Of a stretch of DNA of 64,000 bases, positions 1-11,600 are shown piece by piece (positions within the stretch are counted from its first letter, which is position 1; the number at the start of each line of letters is the position of its first letter). A program made the translations under genes and the position numbers. The stretch is from contig JACAXG010000024.1 in NCBI GenBank assembly GCA_018881555.1, positions 7,806,298 through 7,870,297 of the forward strand, read 5' to 3'. The notes below the pieces were generated by a model. The model saw only the letters and a list, made by a program, of their open reading frames with translations, made no database searches and was not told the DNA's origin. This stretch comes from Amblyornis subalaris (lineage: Eukaryota; Chordata; Aves; Passeriformes; Ptilonorhynchidae).

Positions 1-461
1 GCAAAACTTAACACGTTTTTGCACAGGACTTCCTTAACAACGAGCTCTGCAGAAATTCCTTTTGCACAAATTCCCAAGAAGCAATTTCATCACAGCTTTA
101 TGCAAATCTCATTTTTAATTGGCAGCTCTGATTCTTCTACTCGCCTTTGCTTTCATGAAGCAATTAGAGATTTTGACAATCGACACTGGGGTACTCACCA
201 TGTATCAGTTTATGTGTAACTCTTATCTCATCATGACATATTTTTTCTCAGATATTTATCTTAACAATACCCCTGAAAGGTTAAGAAGAGTTTTGAATTT
301 CCCATCTGTAAAATAGGAATTAGGCAACCTTCCCCAACAAACTCATGATAAAAGGCAAAGTCTGAACACAAGTGTCTAATGTCCTCAAGGTGAAATTTGG
401 ACTCAAAATCTGAGCACATTTTTCTCAAACACATTGCCTAGACAAAACATTTTTCAGTAAG

Positions 462-486
462 AAAATAAATAAATAAATAAACAAAT
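462..486. repeat. (AAAT)n microsatellite
   Basis: About five copies of the tetranucleotide aaat are followed by acaaata. Confidence 0.85.
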
Positions 487-3400
487 ACGTAATGTAAGTA
501 TAAGTAATAATTATTAAGTAATATTTAGGTTTTCCCACTATACTTGCACAAGACTGAAACATTCTCAACAGAAAAGGGAGGTTTTATTCTCATCTCATGG
601 AAAAGTCCATTTGGAATTACATACTAGGAGGAGTCTTTAGGCCCAAAATCCTTTAAGGAATCTGAGCATACCAAAAACATGCTTCCTGTATGGAGTTCAA
701 TACCAAACACAACTGGCTATGTTTTCAGCATCTAAAGAAAATGTATTCATATTTGTTCGGTTTTATCTGAACAGGAGACACTGGACCTATTTGGGCTGAA
801 TAACTGTGATGAGGCAAGAAGAGCATTTATCTGAAGAGCAAAAAGCTGCCGGCCTCAGAACACAAGGCTGCATCGCCCAGAGGATGCAGGCACCGTAGGG
901 ATGGAGCCATAAGGCATAGATTCTCTGGCCACAGGGAGATGTAATAGCACGTGTTACTGACCAAATGCTCCCGCCATTGGGATGTTCCATCCCAAGACAG
1001 GAGCCATAACTCCTGTAGAAAATTACTGCCAGTCTGAAAATTATTTGCATCTACTCAGGCAAGTGTATTCAATATGTAAAAATCTTGATTGGCGTTAAGA
1101 AAAGCAGATCGCTTTGGCCAAAAACTCCCTCTTGCCAGAAGTGACAATTTTCTCTGTGTCTCTCAGCTCCAAGCCCTGCTCTCAGCTCTCCAGCCCCTCG
1201 TCATGCTGTTGGTTCAGTTGCGACGGAGGTAACTCGTGTTGGAAACCACCAGCCCGTATCATTGTAATTCCTGTGCAGCTGCTCATAACTGTAGGCCTCT
1301 CCACAGCACCGAGCCTTCAATCAAAACAAATTGTTTGTTTCTTTCTGACCACAAGAAGAAGTCTGGTTTCATAGTTTGCTTTGGCTACGTTGCCTGAGTA
1401 AAAACATGCTATAATGCTAGGAACTCCATGCAGCCCTCTCTGAAGCTAAAGCCATACAGTTGCAGTTTACAGTTCTGACTGACAAAGCAAAATAATTCAA
1501 AACTACTTTCGAGGCTGTGGCACTCGCCAAGCAACCCTTCTTTGTACCCCTCACTCATACATTGAACTCCCACACGAGCATGAAGGTGAAGATACTCGCT
1601 GAAGGGTTTTGAAGGATGGCATGAGAAAGGGTTTCCAAGCACATATAGTGCACAACACAGGAATACTTGACCTAGCATGGGAAAGGAAGTCCAGCCAGCC
1701 AGCACAGTGTGGGACTCCACTAGTTCACCCTGTCCCCAGCACCCAAACATCCTTGGCTCACCCTAAGCTGCACTGCAGGTTAGGCTTTCCCAGGGGGAAG
1801 TGATCTGCTTTCACTCCTCTGACAGCAGCTTGGAAACAGAGAGAGAAATAATGTTTGGAAACCTTATTTTCCAAGTTCATGATCCTCCGGCCTTGTTCTT
1901 CATACTCTGCTCACTAATGTTCCTGCCTTTTCCTCCACAGTCCCCAGCTCACTGGCACATCTCCTTGCTGTAAAACACAGCCACCAGCAGAAACTTGTGA
2001 TAAGCCTCAGCCTGGGTCCAATCCCACAGTTAACAGAGAGAGACTAAAACTATACTGAACTGGGACAAATCTGTAAATTTAACTCCCCATCTTTTGTATC
2101 ATCTAACAGTATGTCAGAAGACCATAACACAGTCTGAAAGAGGGTAAGACAATGCGGTTTCCTGAGACTGGGAGAGACTGGAGCCAGTGACCCAGGAGGT
2201 CCCATCCCTTCCCATGCTCTTCTTTTCTTTCCATGCTCCCTTCTTGCTGCTACACATCTAAATTTAGGCTGTAAACTAACTGTAAGGGGCATGGGGCTCT
2301 TTTGAGTGTCTAACACACTGTAAGAGCAGGGTAACTAAAACACAAATGCTTATGTAAATCCATCTTTGATTTTGTAATCAATTTAGTTCACTAATTTGTT
2401 GCAGGGATTGGCTGAAGTAACATGCCAGAATTTTTACAGCCTCTCTGCCATAAAACTGACAAGCGTAGGTTTTCTGTTTTTGTTTTTACTTCCTTTCAAG
2501 TGTAAAAACTTCCCTTTTCATAAAATGCCAACATATTCTTTTAAAGCTGTCAGGCTGCCATCAACCTGGTCATGATCCAGTGCCAGGCCATAGCCAGACA
2601 AGATGAGTTACAAGGTAATCTTTTCTCTGCCAAACAATACAAAGATATTGGCACCTTTCTCATGGCTGCAGATCAGCTCAAAGGGCCTCAGAAATCAGAA
2701 ACCCAAGAATCGCTTCTTCCGCTTTTGGGGGTTTGCCTTGCAAGGAAAGTGGTGTTCTGCAAGGAATTTAATGTTTTCATTAATAGCACACTGGCTTGTT
2801 CCCTTTCTCCAAGCCTTTTCCTCCACAAAAGTCCTGGATATAATTTTAATGAAATTGAGGACGCCCTCCCCCTCTCCAAGTTACACACTGGATTCCTGAA
2901 GACTGGTTTCAAGGAAACGCTACTCCTGAGATGAAATACAAAGCAGCTGCACAACTTTGGCAGGGGAGACTGCACAAATGCCACCAAAAAGTGAGTCACT
3001 GCCTCAGCCTAACTGGAAGTGTATCAATATTCCTACTCAGGAAGGCCATGCAGAAGTGGAGACCATCCCTTACATCATGTAGAAAAAAAGAGTACAAAAG
3101 TCCACAGAACCAGAGGATGTTCCCCATTTTTTCATTTGACTGACATGGAAAATGAGGCTTTTCAAAGCTTCTCAGCTGGTAAATTAATATATCAGCATGT
3201 CAGAGTTTTAAGAGAGATCTTTAAAGCAGTGGTAGTTTCACATGACTTTGAGACTGCACCTACATTCTTTGCTGCTATAATCCCTCCAAATTCCTGTGGC
3301 TTTCAAATGATTTGAGATGTGTGTGGATGGTACTAAACTGTCACCTCCTTCCTCCATCTCTCACTTGGGTATTGGAAGGAGGGCACACCAGCCTCTTAAT

Positions 3401-3993
3401 TTAATAGCTCTGAAAGGACATCAAGAATTGTGATTAGAACAAGTGTCTCCACACAGTACTTGCTGGGATAAGTGTGNAATTGCCAGGTTTGCACATGCAG
3501 AGATTGGGGAGGTATTGTAAAAGATCCATTTAGTGCTTCTGGGAGAATATTCTTTTTTTTTAAACATTTTAAATTGTAAAACCATAAAGTGTACAGTCAA
3601 CCTAGCAACATTAGCACATCAATCCTTCCTCATACCAATTTGTTGAGCAACACAGTACTTAGGTTTTGCCAAGCTGAGAAAAGTTCACCAGGACACTGAC
3701 TGGAGTCAAGCTGGTTTTCATTTTGCCTACATGGCACCTCTGGGAACAGAAATTCCAGGAGGCAAACCCTGCCTTCATCTGAAGGTGGACAACTCCCTTT
3801 TTCCAATATGGCAGAACAAGGTTAAGTTAAAGGCAGGATTTGCATCTACAGTAGCAAAATAGTTAAAAATGCCAAGACATTTTTGAAAACTGAGACAGCT
3901 ACACATTCTGGCAATGCTTGCAGCAATAAAAGTATAAATATTAATTTCTTTCACAACAGCAAGCATATAGGGATATGTTATCAGGTATTTGCT

Positions 3994-4046
3994 GATAATG
4001 GTGTGTTATGGAGCGATAATGGCATGTTGTGAAGCGATAATGGTAT
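3994..4046. repeat. 21-bp imperfect tandem repeat, about 2.5 copies
   Basis: The units at 3994-4014, 4015-4035 and 4036-4046 (partial) all begin gataatgg. The second unit differs from the first by a few transitions, so the array is a short, ageing minisatellite. Confidence 0.8.
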
Positions 4047-5539
4047 GGAGGAAAGGTGAAATTTTTTCAGAATGACTTCTTAGAGTAGAAATGTCCTCTA
4101 CAAAGCATTGAATTAACTAACATATTACTGGTATTTATTACCACAATTACTTGGTGTTAGAACCAATATCCACACATGGTACTTGCAAAAATTCTCGCAC
4201 AAGTATAGTAGCCATCACACGCATCCTTTTCGAAAACTGGGACTATCATTGGAATTCAGACAGCTTTGGGCTCTACACAAACTATTTAGCAACACACAAT
4301 AACCATTTAGCAGACAATTCTAGCAAGGTATTATCTTTGGGAAATTTGAATAAGGATTTCCAGCAGTAGGTTACAGGTCCCCAGACTGGTAAGGGCACAT
4401 AACTCCAGTACTCACAATTCCAGTGTTTGCACATTTTAATCCAACACAAAGTATCATTGGAAAGGTAATATCTGCAGTCACGTCAGAAATCCCAAACCCC
4501 CATGCATGCAATATTAGAGAGATGGTAGCTGAATATCAAACACACCGAATTTTAAGGTGTGAGGTTTGAGACAAGCACACAGAAGATGATAGGAAAACTT
4601 TCACAATACTTCAGCTCAATTGTTCCGGAAGCATGAAAAGAATGATTAAAGAAAATAAAAAAGAAAGGTGACACAGCTCACTGAAAGCATGAAGTGATTT
4701 AGGAGTTTGTCTAGTTCTGCTTAGGAAGCCAAACGAACCACTCACCAAAGGAAAATGATATCCAGTAAGGAAAGGAAATCAGATGAATACACAATTTACA
4801 CACCGTCTAGATAAGAGATATTTACCTTCAGATAACTTTAAATTCAACTACTGAAATCAAGTATTTCCGGTCTCCAAAACTCTTGTGACTTAGACCGACA
4901 TCTTTATAGCTCAAATCCATGCAGTTGGAGATGAAAAAAAAAAACCAAAAAAGAAAATCAAACAAAGCTTGAGGTACCTACACTCCATCACCATCTGTTA
5001 CTGGATACACAGCAAGATAAGGTACAGTCAATAAGGAAGTCCTCAGGCGATCTTCTGCCTATAGAGTACCCCAAACAAAGTAGTTCTCTTTTCCTTGCTG
5101 AGTATATTTAATTTGAAATGTTTAACTAGAAAATGGGATTAGATTAAAAGCAAATTTCCAGGGAAAGCTGCACTTTGGTTGCACTCCAAAGTTCAGTGCA
5201 AAATATTTCACATGCAAGCCATGATGATGAAGAAACCAAATTTCCACTCTTAAATTTACATAGTATAATTACCAACAAATCTACTCAGAAAAATATTTAA
5301 AATGTATTTTGATGGTCAAGCAGCACTTTCCTATCTGATGACATAATGCTATTCTTTACAACAAATCCAACCTCACCCAAGAGTTGCTTTTGACATTAAA
5401 GTGGAGCCTAGTAGTATGAAAGCATATTAAAACTGATGTGAAGTTGAATTTTACATGTGCTTCAAGACATCGTAAAAAAAATAGTAAGGGTTGTCTTGGT
5501 GCTATTGAAACCCAGTTTCTTTGCTAATACATGAGAAGT

Positions 5540-5625
5540 CTTTCAAGGNTTTCAGAGAAACATTTAGGTTGGAAAAAACGCTTATGACCCTTGAGTCCAA
5601 CCACTTCTCCCAATCTTTCTTGTCT
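5540..5625 (-). mobile_element. degraded CR1 LINE tail
   Basis: The stretch tttaggttggaaaa...gagtccaacca matches the reverse complement of the CR1 3' region, with several substitutions and one N. It is short and old, with no coding potential. Confidence 0.4.
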
Positions 5626-7249
5626 TCTTTCTCCTGTTTCCTGGAAAGCAATAACATACCAGCATAATACTTGTCAGTGGATCATGCAAATCAAATGAAA
5701 ATGCACCCACTGGATCTCGGTGCTCCTCTCAATCTCCACAACATGGCCTATCATAATGCCACAGAACTCGGGAGACCAAGGCACCAACAATCCCATTTTG
5801 CACATGGTGCAAGAGCCTCGAGGTTTTTGGACAAAGGCACGTGGACGGGTGTGAGGCAGAGGTAAAGGGGAAAGCCTGCAGGTGCATCCCACCAATGAGC
5901 TCGCCATCCCTTCTAGTGAAATCTCGTGTAAAGGGAGCACTGGTTTGATGCCAAAGCTCTAACAACACNCCAAGTCAATAACTAAGCTAAAAGACTAATC
6001 TCATAAAAGATCAACCTAACTCCTCTCTTAAGGAAAGGACTCACTCTTCTTAGGAAAAACCATGTAGTGTTGGATGTATAGAGAGTGAGCATTAATTACG
6101 GGTAAGCATCTAGGTGCTGCATGCACCTAGAAAGTAAATTTGGTTCTTGCCTCAGAGAACTCCCAAACAAAGGGATCAAGAGAGAAGATACAGATTCAGG
6201 CACTCAAAAGACAAAAGTGACACAGGGACAAAGAACAGCCTTGTAGAAGTACCTGCAACAAGCTGTAGACAAAACTGTCTTTGTAGGCGTTTTTGAGGTT
6301 CAAGGAATATTTTGAAGGAAAAGAACATAACCTGATTTTGTATGACTATAGAAGAATCCTCTAACATATGAACAGAAGCAGAGGAAGGGAACCTGACATA
6401 CTGCACACATGGCAATACATAATTTTTAATAGAAAACTAATAAAATAGCTTGTGAAATTTCGCCAACAAAACTTGAGGGTGATATTTGTAAATTATCTAT
6501 ATTTATTTTGACATTTCAGCCTTTACTATTTACCTACTCTTTTACATTAATGTTGAACCAATGTGACTTTATTTTAGCAGGCAACACTTTATTAACACTC
6601 TAAAACTTTAAGTTACCTCAAAAATGCCTTCAACATGCAATTTGGATGACAGCCAGGTGTGAAAAGCCACCTCTAACTGAAAAGTACTAAGAAATGGAAT
6701 GAACTTTGGAATGGAGAACCTGTTAAGTTTGGTTATTATGAAAATACAGTANGGAAAGGAAAACATGAAGAGTAGATGGTGTGACACAGGGAAAAGTCTT
6801 ACACAGGCTAATTGGCTAATCCACATTTCTTTCGTGGACTCCTAATCATAGCATACTGTGAGTAAAGCAGTGCCAGTGCTGTGAGTTACACTCATACACC
6901 AATTCAAACTTTAACTGTATTTAACATATTTGCTTAGAGAAGAAGCAGTTCCATGGTCATCTCATGGTCTGCCTCAATCCCCCCACCCCAAGCACCCCAC
7001 AGCTAGCAGGGGATCACTTTCTGCAACACCAATAGGAGTGAGAAAAGCCTAAATACAATTTGAAACATTTAGCTAGTAACTTTTTTAAGAGTAGGTTACC
7101 TTGAATGTGCGTCCCTTTTCCCCTCAATGCTGTACCAGCATGGCCGAGCTCACAGCACTACTGCAGTGGCTCTCTCCACTTCAGCTCCAAGGGTAGTTGC
7201 AAACCTTTACAACCATGTTTTGCCCTCGGTCGTTTGCTTCAAAGACAAC

Positions 7250-7276
7250 ACAAAAAAAAAAAAGAAAAGAAAAAAA
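7250..7276 (+). repeat. A-rich low-complexity tract
   Basis: About 12 A followed by interrupted A runs (agaaaagaaaaaaag). It does not sit at the end of a recognisable retroposed sequence. Confidence 0.7.
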
Positions 7277-7785
7277 GCAAAACAGGGCACAGCTTTAACA
7301 CAGTCCTTTTCACTCCTGTGGCTGAGCAGGACCAAGGATTAGCTTCCTTGCAGAAATCCTCTAGAGGAGAAATAATGAAATTTTGCTTGTTCCTCTTCAC
7401 ACGGGTTTAAAGCATGGTCAGATTTTAGAAACTGAACCAACACAAGAGGAAAAGTTGCCAAGCCAATTCCTTTTTCTCCCTTGGCCACAAAGCTAGGAGG
7501 AAAGCAGTTGTCCTGGTGCTCACACCATAGGAAGCTTCAGACAGGGGAAAGAGTAGGCCTGTTGATGTGAAGAANCTCTGTAATACACAGAAAGAGTCAG
7601 TGGGTAGTATCAGAGGGAAGTGAGGCATGTCCTTGCTCCTTTGCTGTCCTTCACCTGCAAGACAAGGAAATTACAACAACGTTGTTACCATTTGCGCAAG
7701 GTGAAAAAGCCTTTCTTACCATCCTGAGTCTCTAAATGATCATCTGGACCAGCCCTCAGGTCCTTACCAGAAGTAGCTGGGGAAC

Positions 7786-8306
7786 TTAGGATCTTGTGCA
7801 CACCCCGGACAGTTCTGGGCTCTTCAGGATAGGAGAGACCTGGACCTCCTGGAGCCGGTCCAGTGGAGGGCATCAAAGATGATGAAGGCATTGGAGCATC
7901 TCCCTGACAAGGAAAGGCTGAGGGAGCTGGGGCTGTTCAGCCTCGAGAGGAGACACAGCTGAGAGGGGCCCTCATCCCTGTCTGNCCCTGTCTGCAGGGA
8001 GGGGTCAGAGCAGGGACCAGACTCTGCTCCATGGGGCCCAGCAATGGCACAAGAGGAACAGGCAGGAACTAATGGCCGAGAAGTTCCACCTGAACATGAG
8101 GAAGAACTTCTTTCCTGTGCAGTGACTGATCCCTGAACAGATTGTCCAGAGTAGAGTGGAGTCTCCCTCACTGGGGATATTCCAGAACCATCTGGGCACA
8201 ATCCAGTGCCATGTGCTCTAGGATGACCCCGCGGAAGCAGGGAGGTGAGACCAGCTGACCCACTGTGGTCCCTTCCAGCCTTACCCAGTCTACGGCTTTG
8301 TGACAG
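7786..8306 (+). mobile_element. CR1 LINE fragment, 3' part
   Basis: The sequence runs through the usual CR1 landmarks in order: cagttctgggctcttcag, ctggagccggtccagtgg, aaaggctgagggagctggg, ctgttcagcctcgagag, gaagaacttctttcctgtg, and a tail gtcccttccagcctta. It is 5'-truncated and diverged. The 190-codon open frame on the opposite strand (7824-8396) is an antisense shadow of this repeat. Confidence 0.85.
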
Positions 8307-8589
8307 GTCTAACAGGGCAAGAAGCAGGATTGCCCCACGGAGTGCAGGCCATGCACTCACTCCTTGGAATCCAGCCTCTTGCCTGTCATGTTTCATTGGC
8401 TACTTGACGAGAAAGTATGGCCACAATTCCCTTATAAACCAGAAACAAGGCTCACAGCATCAGGAGTATTACAGCAGGGCAGCAGTGGTAGGAAAAGGGA
8501 ACATGCTCAGTGATTCCTTAACATAAGATCCCAGCTTAGGAAAGTACTTCGTAAGAGCACGCAGGTGAGGCCAAACAACTGGCTAACCC

Positions 8590-8662
8590 AATATCCTGTG
8601 TCTGGTGGTATCCAGCGGCAGATGCCTGGGTAGAGGGTGTATAAGAAACACAGCAAGAATAA
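8590..8662 (+). repeat. possible ancient interspersed repeat remnant
   Basis: The block caatatcctgtgtctggtgg...agcagatgcctgggtagag...gtataagaa resembles an old amniote repeat motif (AATATCCTGTC..CAGTGGCC..AGATGC..GGGTGTAAGAA) that I recall from several vertebrate loci. The family name cannot be given with confidence. Confidence 0.3.
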
Positions 8663-11600
8663 AACAATCCTCCTTGAGATGTTCCTTCTCAGCTTCTATC
8701 AATCTCAAGTGTTATGGGGAGATAGAGAAAAAGATCATATTTCTGCTGATGTTTCCATGGACCCATGCAAATCACCATCCTTGGGTTCCTACCCTGCCTT
8801 GCCCCTTTCCCCACCTTTCTCCTGCTCCTTACACTGGAGCACACCTGGGCAAGGGCTGCCTTGCAGTGCTTACAAATGACACTCAGGGCCATCTCCACAA
8901 GGTTTGCAGAAGAAACTGTAGGGAAATACCCCATCCTCATCTAGAAAAGTCAAATGTAAAAAGAAACAACTTAAGTTCTGCTTCTGCATGCAAAACCAGT
9001 GGGATAACAGATAAAAGTCCTCAATACATAGTCCCTTCTCACTTTTTCTACTGCCAGAAAAACAGAAGAACTGAAAACAAATTTTTTTTGGCAGCTCTAT
9101 TCCTTGCCATACAACGTCAGTAGCATAGAACAAATTCAGAAAGTAAGCAGGAATACAGCAGTTGCCACATGAGAGCTACTACTGCTGCCATCCCCAGGAC
9201 TGGGGATGATCTTAGAAAACTAAGATAGCAGAGAAGATGGAGAGGCCATGCACTGCTTTCCACATAAAAACTAAATATGNCGTAATTAAACTCATCTTCT
9301 TACAAATAAATCAAAATTTTATTTGAAAGTCTAGTTAGTCTTAGGAAGCAATAGCAAGTATAAGCCACAGCCTTAGTGTAAACTACTTACTCTCCAATGT
9401 ATTTGGGTACCATTATCAAAAGTGGATGCATACAGCTGAAAGGTAGAACAGCTATAATTGAGGGGGAAATTTGGCCTGGTCTCTAAAATCAAGCTAAAAT
9501 GATAGTTAGATCCATATTAAGCAGAAAAAAAACCCCAACCATTAGTTTCCTAACTTAAACCTCTTGCTGAAAACACACTTTAAAATCTGATACTAAACAG
9601 CCCAGCCATAGTCATGATACAAAATACAGTACTACAGATGACACACTAGGAAAAATAAAACAAAATTAACATACCAGTGTTTGTGGCTGGACCACTGTAC
9701 CATTACTGGCATTTTGCTTATGTAGTGATTCCANTGGTGTTTTGCATTACATGGCAAAACCATAGGTTCCCCTTCTAAGAAAAGAATTGCTTAATGTGCC
9801 AAATGGTACATCTGCAGAGAAGTACTGCCAGCCTGCAATGATAACAACAAAAATAGATTAATCCAGTGCTTGCTGGCTAGATTTCTAAATGATGCTGCTC
9901 CTCACGATATTCCTATTAAGAATCATATTTTGGTAATGTATTGCCTAAAGCTTTCAGGCTGGAAACCATCTTTAATCCATTATTCTATGGCTTTTCATTT
10001 TTTTGGCAAATCCTACAGCTGCAGGGGAGACGACTGTGGGTTTGGTGAGATAACATGTATTATTAATGCTTTGCTTTAGGTTTTTAGTTGAATTATTCTG
10101 TTGCCTTTCACTGTCAGAGACACTATCAGGCACAAAAATTGTTTGATCTTCAAATGAGTGATTTAAAATGAAGACTTCTGCCTGATAGTGTGGATTAAGT
10201 GTCATGTGGTATTTAAGGTTCAGCACAAGCATCAGGGAAAACAGGTAGAAAGGACCTATTAGATCACACATAGTCCATTATAACCTGTATTTCCAAAGCA
10301 TATTACACTACTACCATATAAAGTCTAGTTGGCCCTTACAAGCAGTGACTTCTTTGGGAGGTTCCTGCACAAATCAAGCTTCTCCTGGCAATGGGATTCT
10401 CGCAGGAGAGGAGTCAGTGCCCCTTGTCTACTTGTTACAGGGCTCTGTGTGGCTGAAAGGCTATGGCTGTGCAACTCCATGTGAAGACCTGCAGTGCAGC
10501 AGACCTCCAGCCAAAGCTTTAAATTTAAATTATGCCTCCTTTTAACAGTGTTTTNTTCCTTACATTTTCACTGAAAGAAAGAAAAGTCATCCCAAGCATT
10601 TTAGACTCCGGAGACTCAAGTTTACACAGGATGATACAAAACATATCCAGATCTGCTGATTTAACACCAGTAACACAAAATACAACCTCTGCCAGCAGAA
10701 AGAACACAGCAGATGTTGTGGAAGCTACTAATGCAGTAAGGCATACAAGTAATTCAGTGTAGGTTCAAGACATCATCAGCCCCATTTGTCCATGCAGGTG
10801 GGGCAGGGATATGGAGATGCCTAGGAGCAACACTCTGCATTGTGAGAGCTGTGCCAAACTATCCAAGAGCACTGAGAGCACCAACCACGCAAAGCTGCAG
10901 CTGCTTCAGAAGCTGGAGGAGCTCTCTGGTTTTGAAGTTTGTAACAGTCACTGCATCACAAAAGGCCATCCAAAGAATACAGATGATTTTTTTTTCCATT
11001 AAAGGTGAATGGTTATCCAATTGAATACCTCCCTGATTCAGAGGTTCCAGGCATGCTTTTGGAAGCTTCTGGATAGTGACCTGCCTTATAGATCTTCGAG
11101 TAAAAGTTGCCCAAAACATTGTTCTGGAGTTGTTCACAACCAGTCTGAAATAGTCTGCAGATCATGGCAAATACTCAGTGGAAAAAAAAGGTGATTCCTT
11201 TTCCTAATGAGTATTTCACACCAAAAAAATTCCAGACAGCAAACTGAGATAGCCAAGACAAGATACTTAAGAGGGCAATAGGAATGTTTCAGAAATAACA
11301 CATCAGTGCACGTGACAATGTAGACGCAACACAGGTGAAATATCTGAAATTCTGTAGAAACGTGTGGGTCATTACCACACTGTGCTTAGGGCTGGGGAGT
11401 TGAGAAGAGATGTGGTTCTCAGGGTTCCATCCATCCCCCAGAAGCTGCCTTTATGCTGTGAAATTCCTCATCAGTTAGAACAAAGACATTGCAGGGTGGG
11501 ATTGGGGGAACTGCTGGTTTTGAACAGCACATGGATGGCCCCACATTGCCCAAATCTCTGACAGTTTGGGTGTATGGGATTGTGCTGCACAGGTCTACTG

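Larger units (their letters stand above)
1..5539. other. intergenic, no supported gene
   Basis: AT-rich unique-looking sequence. The open frames, up to 120 codons at 2572-2934, overlap one another on both strands and match no family I recognise. The only structured elements seen are the (AAAT)n tract and the 21-bp tandem repeat. Confidence 0.6.

Noticed and set aside
7824..8396. 190-codon open frame on the minus strand
   Set aside because: It is antisense to a CR1 fragment; the open frame comes from the GC-rich repeat composition.
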